NCBI GenBank assembly: GCA_008015565.1
Contig: SSFV01000092.1
Coordinates: 1 to 36,154 of the forward strand
Length of the DNA stretch: 36,154 bases
Direction of reading: 5' to 3'
DNA from: Nitrosomonas sp.
GTDB taxonomy: Bacteria > Pseudomonadota > Gammaproteobacteria > Burkholderiales > Nitrosomonadaceae
Both the position numbers and the translations under genes were made by a program. This document shows, piece after piece, positions 1 to 7,547 of the stretch; the stretch's first letter is position 1, and each line of letters opens with the position of its first letter. The notes under the pieces were generated by a model that was not told the DNA's origin, searched no databases, and was given only the letters and a program-made list of their open reading frames with translations.

Positions 1-824
1 GTGTTGAACATTCCTCGTCCAATTCTCGGATCTAATAGCCCGCTAATCTTTCTAAATAATCGAGTAGTTTCAGACCAGGCAACATCGTTTAAGTCGCCTG
101 TCACAATGATCGGGATTTTTGATTCAGCAACGCTTTTTGCGACGATAATCAATTCAGCATCGCGTTCGGAAGATTTAAGATTTTCGGTTGGGCTGGGAGG
201 TGCCGGGTGCAAAAAGTGTGCACGCACCTTGTGACCGGATGGCATCAATACGAGTGCATGTATGGATGGGCGGTCATCTTCCACTAAGTATTCAATCTCT
301 GTATTCATGAGTGGAAACCTGGAATAGACATGCATTCCATAGAGATTATCCAGCGGACATTTAACAGTGTACGGATAATCATCTTCTAAAACATCCAATT
401 GCGATTGCCACCAAAGGTCTGATTCCAATGTAACAAGAATATCCGGTTTATTTTGACGTACTTGCTCGAGTAATCCCGGAGCGTTTCTGTTCGAGGTCAA
501 AACATTAGCGATAATAATTTTAATTCGCCGCAACGGATCGTTATTCTTTGCGGATTTCACTTCTTTCGGAAACACCCGAATATAAGGAATAATCCACCAT
601 GCCTGATACGCCGAACACAATAAACCGGTCAATACCAATAACCAGGCTGAAATCGTTGAAAAATCCAGTAATATAATTTCAGCCCCGACAAGGATGGTTA
701 TCACGATAAAAATTTGCAGACGGGGAAAATCAAGCCCCCTGATCCACCAGACTGTGGAACGCTGTATCGGCAATAAAGTGAAAATGAGAAAAATAAGTGT
801 CAATGTAACAAAAACAAGAAACAT
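1..824 (-). CDS. Endonuclease/exonuclease/phosphatase family membrane protein (3' end missing)
   Basis: The reading frame is open from an ATG at 824 to the left window edge, so about 274 residues are seen and the C-terminus is missing. The N-terminus has three hydrophobic stretches in the first ~90 residues (starts MFLVFVTLTLIFLIF), then a soluble domain with the pattern of the endonuclease/exonuclease/phosphatase fold: IKIIIANV near the domain start, a conserved Glu in LVTLESD, YSRFPL, and VTGDLNDV with the Asp/Asn pair of the metal site. Members of this membrane-anchored group are usually annotated only by fold; the substrate is unknown. It lies 122 bp downstream of the LicD-like gene on the same strand. 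The ribosome site is weak, and an in-frame TTG four codons upstream is an alternative start. The fold is fairly sure, the role is not. Confidence 0.8.
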   Translation of the reverse strand, partial: MFLVFVTLTLIFLIFTLLPIQRSTVWWIRGLDFPRLQIFIVITILVGAEIILLDFSTISAWLLVLTGLLCSAYQAWWIIPYIRVFPKEVKSAKNNDPLRRIKIIIANVLTSNRNAPGLLEQVRQNKPDILVTLESDLWWQSQLDVLEDDYPYTVKCPLDNLYGMHVYSRFPLMNTEIEYLVEDDRPSIHALVLMPSGHKVRAHFLHPAPPSPTENLKSSERDAELIIVAKSVAESKIPIIVTGDLNDVAWSETTRLFRKISGLLDPRIGRGMFN

Positions 825-946
825 AGAATCAACCAATTTAAGGTCACCCGAGTACGGGTAAGTATTAACCACTCTTAAGTACAAGTCCACATTGCATAGC
901 TGACAGGCCAGTCAATGTTTCCAGACACTTGTCAATCTTACCAAAA

Positions 947-2494
947 CTAATGTTTCAAGGCTTTGTTTGCACCTTCCAGAATACGCATAACAAGATCGGA
1001 TGTCGAAATACCTGATGTATAACTAAGCTCATGAATCATGGCTGCTGGCAGAGTGCTACACAGTTTATATTTCTCCAAGCGCTCCTGCTCAGATGCGCAG
1101 GCAAAAGTATAGATATCGAAGCCATGTTGCTGCATGTATGTCGGTGTAACGGCAGCCGGTGTCTCCGTCATCACGGCATCGACATATTTGCACGCGGCTA
1201 CTACTGCCGCACGCTCGGCTTGTTTCATAACGGGCAATTTTCCCTTATTTTCCACCACGCGTTCATCGGAAACCACGCACACGGTCAGATGTGTACCCAA
1301 TGCTTTTGCAGCCCGCAAAAAATTGACATGCCCTTCATGAAACAAATCCGCCACCATGCGCGTATAAATTCGCCGTTGCGCTTGATTATTTGGCCAAAGA
1401 GGCAGTTCTCGATTTAAACGCATCATTGCGCGTTCCAGCCACTGGCGACTCCGCAGCATGAGTATATCGTCTGGGTCTTTTAGAATGACTTGGTGAGCAT
1501 AACACCAAGCCTTTCCCAAATCACCCAATAACCAATGCTGCACCAGACGATGATAAGCATAGCAGCGCACCAGCATCGTAAAGTTCTCCAGATTTAGCGC
1601 AGATATCACGGTGTCCCAATTGGGATTCGGTGTGCGCCAATCGCCATAAAATGCCCGCAAAATAATACCGGGCTGTTGGGGGAACCAAACGGCGCCATAT
1701 TTGGTATCGCGTTGTACCAATTCGAAATTCGGAAACACCGCTACACGTTGATATTCGGCGGAGGAATCCGGCAATGAAAAGCCACCGACTATTTGCTTTC
1801 CTTGCGGTTGCAAACCGCATACGTCCAAGGTTATGCCTAATTCCGGATGCACATAATCGCGATAATTGGCATAGTCGATACGCATAGTCTGCTTTGCCCA
1901 TCCTGCGCTTTCCAGTGCTGTACAACATGACTGCCAAGAATCCATCCATACGGCAATATCCAGGTCTTTATCGAAATCCAGAAGCTTGCAGTCACGAACC
2001 AATCCTAATAACGTGCCTGCATAAGGAAATGCTTTAATGCCATTTTTAGCCAGGTACGTGCAAGTCCTCCACAGGAGTTTTTCCGCTTCTCCAGATGCAA
2101 ATGCATTTTCATGTGCCTGTGTTGACTGATTTTTTTTTCTCTGAGGAGGAATTTTTCCTGCTCGCAGTAACACTATTAAATGTTCCAGAGCGCGTGACAA
2201 GTATGTTTGTGCTGTCGCCAAATCTAATAATATAAAATATGCCGTCCCCAAAACATGTGCCCAGTGCGCTTTATGAAACTCGCTTTGCACATGTTCATAG
2301 ATCCGCTTCGCATAATCCGGAACGGCAGCGGCACGATCGGTACGCATCGCCAAGGAGCACCACAACCTGGCCACATCTTGTGACAACGGATATTGCTCTC
2401 TTAGCGGATTCAATATCGTATCGGCAGCGTTATATTTACCCGAAGCCAGTAAACCCTTCGCTTGCACCAGTAATTCATCCAATTTTTCAGTCAT
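947..2494 (-). CDS. LicD-type phosphotransferase fused to a CTP:phosphocholine/ethanolamine-type cytidylyltransferase
   Basis: This 515-residue protein shows three parts. Residues ~5-110 are helical and TPR-like. Residues ~135-290 resemble LicD: AGTLLGLVRD near 159-168 followed by FDKDLDIAVW at 174-183, which carries the Asp cluster of this nucleotidyltransferase-like family. Residues ~372-510 resemble a cytidylyltransferase: the HxGH motif as HEGH at 386-389, KGKLPVM near 417-423, and GISTSDLVMRI at 495-505, matching the closing signature of CTP:phosphoethanolamine/phosphocholine/glycerol-phosphate enzymes. LicD proteins transfer phosphocholine or related groups to glycans, and cytidylyltransferases make the CDP-activated donor, so one chain could do both steps (inference). 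No signal peptide is seen, so it should be cytoplasmic. It is divergent from the RTX gene, with a Fur-like palindrome in the 163-bp gap. Confidence 0.82.
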   Translation of the reverse strand: MTEKLDELLVQAKGLLASGKYNAADTILNPLREQYPLSQDVARLWCSLAMRTDRAAAVPDYAKRIYEHVQSEFHKAHWAHVLGTAYFILLDLATAQTYLSRALEHLIVLLRAGKIPPQRKKNQSTQAHENAFASGEAEKLLWRTCTYLAKNGIKAFPYAGTLLGLVRDCKLLDFDKDLDIAVWMDSWQSCCTALESAGWAKQTMRIDYANYRDYVHPELGITLDVCGLQPQGKQIVGGFSLPDSSAEYQRVAVFPNFELVQRDTKYGAVWFPQQPGIILRAFYGDWRTPNPNWDTVISALNLENFTMLVRCYAYHRLVQHWLLGDLGKAWCYAHQVILKDPDDILMLRSRQWLERAMMRLNRELPLWPNNQAQRRIYTRMVADLFHEGHVNFLRAAKALGTHLTVCVVSDERVVENKGKLPVMKQAERAAVVAACKYVDAVMTETPAAVTPTYMQQHGFDIYTFACASEQERLEKYKLCSTLPAAMIHELSYTSGISTSDLVMRILEGANKALKH

Positions 2495-2590
2495 CGTTTA
2501 TCACTCATCATTTCGTTTTGTTTAGAAACATCGATTGCGGTCATACGCACGCACAAACATTGCATTTTAACTGCTATACAATATAATAGG

Positions 2591-2606
2591 AATAATTCTC
2601 ATTATT
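2591..2606. promoter_or_regulatory. Putative Fur box before the RTX gene
   Basis: The palindrome AATAATTCTCATTATT has 6-base inverted arms around TCTC. Read on the minus strand its core AATAATGAGAAT is the same as the core of the stronger candidate before bfd. It sits 52 bp before the RTX start and 97 bp from the LicD-fusion start, so it could control either gene. No binding evidence exists here. Confidence 0.5.
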
Positions 2607-2657
2607 GTTATTTCTAATGAGATGCTGATAACAAATAAATTTTTAGGAGATATTATT

Positions 2658-3320
2658 ATGGCAGTATCGAGAGAACCTCGCCCCAATCTGGGATCAGGAG
2701 CATTTAAATTTATTGATGGCTTTGAATTTGGAGGCATTGGATCTGCGGGATTCAATGAAAATGACTTACTGATTATCGGTGATGAGTTAGACAATATTGA
2801 TCTAATTGGTGGATCCGGCAATGATGAGATTCGGGGTGGCGCAGGTAATGATATTTTAAAGGGTGGCGACGGCAATGGCATATTAAGCGGCGATGACGGC
2901 AACGACGACCTGGATGGCCAGGAAGGAACCGAGAAGCTTTTCGGTGGTAATGGTGATGATATTCTGCGCGCAGGCGGTAGTCAGCCTGTTATCATTGAAA
3001 TTGATGCAAATGGTAACAGAACAAGAAAACAAGGTGATTTTGATAGGCTGTCGGGTGGTGAAGGTAATGATACTTTTGGCTTTTATGGTTTCGGAAGCTT
3101 TGAGATCACAGATTTTGCAGTGGGCCAAGATCGCTTATTTTTTGACTCAGAAATTCTTGGCATCACTCAACTTTCTGAATTGACTTCATACATTACCGAT
3201 TATACTGATAATGGTGACAGCGGTTTTAGCGTCGAGTTCGTGGGTGGTGCGGCAGTTATCGAATTGACAAATGTCAACATTAACTCTATTACCGCAGACA
3301 TGATCGTTTTTACCTTCTAA
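2658..3320 (+). CDS. Small RTX (hemolysin-type calcium-binding repeat) secreted protein
   Basis: About 220 residues from the ATG at 2658, chosen over the in-frame ATG at 2622 because AGGAGA lies just before it. Residues ~50-105 contain about six nonapeptide repeats of the GGxGxDxxx type (GGSGNDEIR, GGAGNDILK, GGDGNGILS, GDDGNDDLD, GQEGTEKLF, GGNGDDILR); the fourth and fifth are degraded. Such repeats bind calcium in a beta-roll. A later ITDFAVGQDRLFF segment and a hydrophobic C-terminus (DMIVFTF) fit the uncleaved C-terminal signal of type I secretion, and there is no N-terminal signal peptide. No ABC exporter, membrane fusion protein or catalytic domain is present in the window or in this protein. 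The Fur-like site upstream suggests it is made under iron limitation. Possible roles such as a surface or binding protein are open. Confidence 0.85.
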   Translation: MAVSREPRPNLGSGAFKFIDGFEFGGIGSAGFNENDLLIIGDELDNIDLIGGSGNDEIRGGAGNDILKGGDGNGILSGDDGNDDLDGQEGTEKLFGGNGDDILRAGGSQPVIIEIDANGNRTRKQGDFDRLSGGEGNDTFGFYGFGSFEITDFAVGQDRLFFDSEILGITQLSELTSYITDYTDNGDSGFSVEFVGGAAVIELTNVNINSITADMIVFTF

Positions 3321-3349
3321 GCAAGAAATTATCGAAAAGAAACCTCTTT

Positions 3350-3380
3350 AACGGTTTTCTGTTTTGAGATGAAAACCGTT
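3350..3380 (+). terminator. Hairpin after the RTX gene
   Basis: A 10-bp perfect stem AACGGTTTTC / GAAAACCGTT with an 11-nt loop begins 30 bp after the RTX stop. Only two T follow the stem, so factor-independent termination would be weak. The element lies between convergent genes. Confidence 0.45.
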
Positions 3381-3434
3381 TTGCATGCGAAGCATTTTCC
3401 AACCAAAAATAAACGGTTGCCGGCTTTATTGAAT

Positions 3435-3455
3435 CCTGCTGCTTCAGGCAGCAGG
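3435..3455 (-). terminator. Hairpin after the di-heme protein gene
   Basis: An 8-bp GC-rich stem CCTGCTGC / GCAGCAGG with a 5-nt loop lies 15 bp past the stop of the minus-strand di-heme gene. No clear T run follows on either strand, so it is only a probable terminator or RNA-stabilising stem. Confidence 0.4.
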
Positions 3456-3470
3456 AATGAATACTCAGTT

Positions 3471-4925
3471 TTATAATGAAGCAAGGAAAGCAACAAGATC
3501 AGCTTTTTCTTGCTCACTTAATCCGATTCCAAAACGGTTGCTGTAAAAATTTACCACAGCCGTCAAGTCTTTTGCGGAACCGTCGTGAAAATAAGGCGGG
3601 CGTGATGCAAGAGCGCGCAATACAGGACCTTTAAAGCGGCCAATATCTTTCCATTTTCCTGTGATCATCGCACGCCCCGGGTCTGTCGTCTGGACTGTCT
3701 CCCCTGTTGCTTTATTTCGCAAGGTATACAATGGCATGTCAGGTGTGCGGCGTGATGCATCAGAAATACCGATATCGAGGGGCATCGGTATTGAGTGATT
3801 ACCTGAATTGGGCGTGTTATGACAAGTAGTACAGGAACCGGATAGTGTCTTTACACCTAAATCGTCATTAATGCCTTTTACCCCGCTGATATTAATTAAC
3901 TTAGTATTAAACAAAACTTCCCCACGTGCTATCGCAGTGCGCGCTTTTCTGCGATTATTGCTTAATCGGCTGGAATTACGGCTCCAAGCATCATAAAGTG
4001 ACATAACTTTTGGATCAAACGGTGCACGGGTACGGTAGTCTCCGGCAAGGGTATCATTAATACCAAAATAATAGGTTTGTGTGATAAGTCCCTTTGGTCC
4101 TCCTTGCGCACCATTGCTTGATAACTTACCGGCATGATTGTCATATACTTGTGCCGTGAATAATCCCATTTCAAATGTAACGATTTCTTCCCGTTCCGCT
4201 TGAGTCAAATCAGCTAATGCCTCCGAGTGACCCAAGGTAGCATGATTAGCTTGAGTAGCCAGATCAAATGATACCGGCGAGAAACAAGTAGCCGTTCCAT
4301 AAATACAATCATTAGAATCTGGATCAAGCGTCGTTTCGCGTCCTTCCCACATCACCGCACTGATAAATTTCAAATTGGTTGTCGGCATGGGGCGGCGGAA
4401 CAATGACAACTCTGTTGCACTTGCAAAACCATAGGGGTCATCCACTGCATCCAATTCAAACTCCGCATCCGCTGGAATACCGATACCCACGCGAATATTG
4501 GCTTTATTCAATAACATGCTATAGGCTTGGCGCCGTTTCTGTAACGTCGATATATCTTCCAGCGGAGAATTGGCACCATCGACCAAACGAAATATGGGAT
4601 CCAATCCTTTTGTTTTTTCAAAACGATTGCTGACGCCTTTTGGTGTAATCGTCCACCCTTCTGTTGGTACATGGCAAGTCGCACAGGTACGGCCATTGGT
4701 TCCAAATTGTTTAAAAAATGCATTGCCAAAATCAATAAACCCCGCTGTACTATAAGTTTTGTCTATACCATACTGATTAATCCCAATGAGACTCAGTGGG
4801 CGTTCTGAATTGATTCTTGCAACTTTATTTACATCCATTAAATCATCAGCCGCAGATATATCAGTTACACGACTGGCTAGTAATAGCATCACAATAAACA
4901 TTTTTAGCAAATTCTTGATAATCAT
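3471..4925 (-). CDS. MauG/cytochrome c peroxidase-family di-heme protein, exported
   Basis: The 484-residue protein starts with a signal peptide (hydrophobic MFIVMLLLAS, probable cleavage after SAA, ~26). It has two c-type heme sites, CATCH at 81-85 and CTTCH at 365-369, plus MWEGR at 192-196 and PYFHDGS at 444-450, which are typical of the bacterial di-heme peroxidase/MauG superfamily. It is longer than classical cytochrome c peroxidases (~320-350 residues). Family members reduce peroxide in the periplasm, or use high-valent heme to oxidise a protein partner, as MauG does with methylamine dehydrogenase and MbnH with MbnP. A good ribosome site (AGAGGA) precedes the ATG. It is the last of three collinear genes after a siderophore receptor and a repeat protein, but a strong terminator hairpin separates it from the latter, so it probably has its own promoter. 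The substrate is unknown. Confidence 0.9.
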   Translation of the reverse strand: MIIKNLLKMFIVMLLLASRVTDISAADDLMDVNKVARINSERPLSLIGINQYGIDKTYSTAGFIDFGNAFFKQFGTNGRTCATCHVPTEGWTITPKGVSNRFEKTKGLDPIFRLVDGANSPLEDISTLQKRRQAYSMLLNKANIRVGIGIPADAEFELDAVDDPYGFASATELSLFRRPMPTTNLKFISAVMWEGRETTLDPDSNDCIYGTATCFSPVSFDLATQANHATLGHSEALADLTQAEREEIVTFEMGLFTAQVYDNHAGKLSSNGAQGGPKGLITQTYYFGINDTLAGDYRTRAPFDPKVMSLYDAWSRNSSRLSNNRRKARTAIARGEVLFNTKLINISGVKGINDDLGVKTLSGSCTTCHNTPNSGNHSIPMPLDIGISDASRRTPDMPLYTLRNKATGETVQTTDPGRAMITGKWKDIGRFKGPVLRALASRPPYFHDGSAKDLTAVVNFYSNRFGIGLSEQEKADLVAFLASL

Positions 4926-5026
4926 TTTTATCCTCTTTCTATCCGAATAGGGTTATTTTTAATTTCAAGTGCCATTGAAAGTCATTAAAAGCGATCGTAA
5001 TATCTCAATAACACTTTATATGTTTA

Positions 5027-5039
5027 GTAATTATATTAC
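5027..5039. promoter_or_regulatory. Palindrome upstream of the di-heme gene
   Basis: GTAATTATATTAC is a perfect 5-3-5 palindrome about 100 bp upstream of the di-heme gene start, in a 257-bp AT-rich gap. It could be an operator. It does not match the Fur consensus as well as the other sites. Confidence 0.25.
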
Positions 5040-5122
5040 GTGTAACTGTTAACGGAATGTGACAAATTGTCGCAGTATGGCCCCACTGGCAAAATAAGTT
5101 TTAAATGGAGTTACGAACGAAA

Positions 5123-5155
5123 TTGCCCGCCACGGAGAAAATCTAGGGCGGGCAA
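5123..5155 (-). terminator. Strong hairpin after the duplicated exported protein
   Basis: A 9-bp GC-rich stem TTGCCCGCC / GGCGGGCAA closes a 15-nt loop, starting 27 bp past the stop of the 753-residue gene. On the minus strand it is followed by TTTCGTTCG, a partial T run. It should end most transcripts before the di-heme gene. Confidence 0.65.
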
Positions 5156-5182
5156 TAGAGAGGGTTTAATACTTAATAAATA

Positions 5183-7444
5183 CTAATTCAGTTCATTCTC
5201 ATAGGCTGAAATGACTTCCGTTACGATCGTCCGTGCAGCCAGTGCTTTTGAGGCATTTTCGACTTGTACCGCTTCTTTTAGATTGCGCAATGCATTTTCC
5301 AGTTTTACACGTTGCAAGGCGCCTATGCGTAATTCCAAATCAGGTAGGAAAATTGCAGCGTTTAAGGAAGTTCTTTCAGAAGCCAGCAAGGCTTGATTAT
5401 TATCAACCCCAAAATTTGCTTCAATTTGGCTGATATTTCTGTTCATTTGACCAATAATACCTTTACTGATATCGCTTACGATTTCATTTGCCACCACATT
5501 AGCCATATCACCGGTTAATTGTGTTTGGATGCGATTGTGGCCGGCTGGATTGTCCTGCGCGATAAACACATCGATAATGCTATAAAACACCTCACCTTCT
5601 ACTTGCTTTTCTCTCGCTTCTGCAACATCGGCATTCCTATCGAGTATGATGCCTTCCACTTCTCGCAATACGCCGATCAAGAACGTCCTTACTAATGGAT
5701 AGAGGATATTTTCACGTGCTAACGCTACATTGAGCCGGTCATTATCAATGTTGGTTTTGGTTAAAGCCTCTTTACCTTGTACAAAAGCTTGAGTGATTTG
5801 GTAATCGAGATCCGGGTTTGTGCCGGTTTCCAAGGTTTGCTTATCTTCTGTCAGCACTTTATTGTCTCGGGGTGCTGTCCCGGTAATTGCTAAAAACGCC
5901 GAATAAGCTCTGTCCCATTCAAGCGCTAATTGATCCGTTGAAAGCGCATCAAAATTCTCAATCACAAGATTAGTACGATCATAAACAGCCATCGCAAAAA
6001 CTCGTTGCAGCGATTTATCAATAACTTGAGCGGCCAAAGGTACTTCATCTTGATTTCTGATTGCTTCAATCGCTGCTAAAACATCCTGGTCAATCGATAA
6101 TCCATAAATTTGATCAACGATCTGCGTTAATTGCTGCAATTCACCATCATAGGCGGCAAGAATCGCATCCGCATCGACTGGATCTTGTCCTCTTAAGTCG
6201 CCAATAGTTTGAAAACTGGAGACTGCATTATCAACGAAAGCGGTATCAGTAGTAATTTCATACTGCGCTTGTTTCAATTGGCTTTCATAATTATCTAAAA
6301 TTGCCACGGCAGCTTCACGTGCCTGTTCAGATTTGGAAACATCGATTTCGCTACTAGCGCTAAGCAGATTCTCAAGTGCACTTTCCAAGTTGGTGCGTTC
6401 TCCTGCACCAAGCCTCAATTCCAAATCGGGTAGAAAAATTTGCGCAAAATATTTGGCTCCAGCCGCCTCCGCCATCGCGTGCGCGCGATCGCCTTCCCCA
6501 ACTGCCGATTCTTGACCGTTCATTTCAGCTTTAACACGTCCAATCAGACCCTTACTTAATTCGCTGACCATTTCGTCAACTTTAATATCCGCTAAATCAC
6601 CAACCAAACGCGCCTTAATATACAAATTACCTGCTGGGTTATCGCGCGAAATTAACGGCTCGATGATTCGATAAAAAATTTCACCTTCTTTTTGAGCAAT
6701 GCGTGCTTCTTCAAGATCCGCATTTCTATTATTAATTACGCCAGCCAGTTCCCTTAATACACCGATGTAATAGGCGCGAGCTAACGACATTCTTATTGTA
6801 TAGCGCTCAACCTGGACAACACTGAAATCTTCAGCGGCGTTATCTTTGTTTAGCGCGGTTCTGACACGTGCGAAAGACTCAGTTACCAAAGTATCCAGTC
6901 CCGGATTAGTGCCTGCTTCTAAGCTTTGCTTATCTACACTTAATACCTGATTTTCTCTAGCAACAGTTGCGGAAATTGCTTGAAAAGCCGCTTCAGATTC
7001 GTCCAGGATTTGAACTAAAGTGCTTGATGATGCTGTTTCAAATTCATCGCGTATCGCGGAAATCCGATTCCAAATACTCTGATAAAAAACCCTTTGCAAG
7101 GTTTTATCGACGACTTGGGCTGCTAATGCTGGCTCATCGTCATTGATAATATCGTTGATGGCTATCTGAACATCGTTATGCAATTCCAGATTATTAGTTT
7201 CATCAATTTCCTGCGTTAAGGTCTGCAAAGCACCGGCATAAGCTGCTGCAATCGCTTCTCCATCAATTGGGAACTCTCTGCGTAATGTTCCAATCGTTTG
7301 AAAAGCAGAAACGGCTGCCTGAATTGTTTGTACATTCGCTGCGGCAAAAACACTTATGCTGCTTAAGCTCAGCAAGGTAATGACTAAGCTCATGTTTAAC
7401 AACTTATTCAGTGAAACCATGAGTCTCTTATTTAACAATGACAT
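5183..7444 (-). CDS. Exported protein of two tandem ~355-residue repeats, unknown function
   Basis: I do not recognise this 753-residue protein. It starts with a signal peptide (hydrophobic core LVITLLSLSSI, cleavage probably near residue 35, VFAAA). The mature part is two clear repeats, about 38-392 and 401-753. Paired motifs are AFQTIG/SFQTIG (48/410), AAQVVDKTLQRVF/AAQVIDKSLQRVF (108/471), GTNPGLD/GTNPDLD (178/541), GVLRE (228/591), RNADLEEAR/RNADVAEAR (240/603), EGEIFY/EGEVFY (253/616), DNPAG (268/631) and IFLPDLELR (336/698). It is largely helical by composition, acidic-rich, has no cysteine and only two tryptophans (125 and 510). It has no GxHxxE motif of imelysins. A good AAGGAG site precedes the ATG. 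Lying between a siderophore receptor and a di-heme oxidase, it is plausibly a periplasmic partner in iron or metal handling (inference). Confidence 0.85.
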   Translation of the reverse strand: MSLLNKRLMVSLNKLLNMSLVITLLSLSSISVFAAANVQTIQAAVSAFQTIGTLRREFPIDGEAIAAAYAGALQTLTQEIDETNNLELHNDVQIAINDIINDDEPALAAQVVDKTLQRVFYQSIWNRISAIRDEFETASSSTLVQILDESEAAFQAISATVARENQVLSVDKQSLEAGTNPGLDTLVTESFARVRTALNKDNAAEDFSVVQVERYTIRMSLARAYYIGVLRELAGVINNRNADLEEARIAQKEGEIFYRIIEPLISRDNPAGNLYIKARLVGDLADIKVDEMVSELSKGLIGRVKAEMNGQESAVGEGDRAHAMAEAAGAKYFAQIFLPDLELRLGAGERTNLESALENLLSASSEIDVSKSEQAREAAVAILDNYESQLKQAQYEITTDTAFVDNAVSSFQTIGDLRGQDPVDADAILAAYDGELQQLTQIVDQIYGLSIDQDVLAAIEAIRNQDEVPLAAQVIDKSLQRVFAMAVYDRTNLVIENFDALSTDQLALEWDRAYSAFLAITGTAPRDNKVLTEDKQTLETGTNPDLDYQITQAFVQGKEALTKTNIDNDRLNVALARENILYPLVRTFLIGVLREVEGIILDRNADVAEAREKQVEGEVFYSIIDVFIAQDNPAGHNRIQTQLTGDMANVVANEIVSDISKGIIGQMNRNISQIEANFGVDNNQALLASERTSLNAAIFLPDLELRIGALQRVKLENALRNLKEAVQVENASKALAARTIVTEVISAYENELN

Positions 7445-7489
7445 TCTAAATAACTCCTTTCTTTCATGAATGATTAACAGAATAGTAAT

Positions 7490-7508
7490 TATAGTGATAA
7501 CTATTATT
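7490..7508. promoter_or_regulatory. Weak Fur-like site before the duplicated protein
   Basis: On the minus strand AATAATAGTTATCACTATA matches about 13 of 19 positions of the Fur consensus GATAATGATAATCATTATC. It lies 46 bp upstream of the 753-residue gene within the 103-bp gap after the receptor gene, so this gene may have its own iron-controlled promoter. Confidence 0.35.
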
Positions 7509-7547
7509 ATTTACAAAAATTATTAAACTTAAATTTCTGTAGAAAAA

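Noticed and set aside
5183..7444. Imelysin-family assignment of the duplicated protein
   Set aside because: Helical, periplasmic and duplicated like imelysin, but there is no GxHxxE motif and no other family mark I can name.
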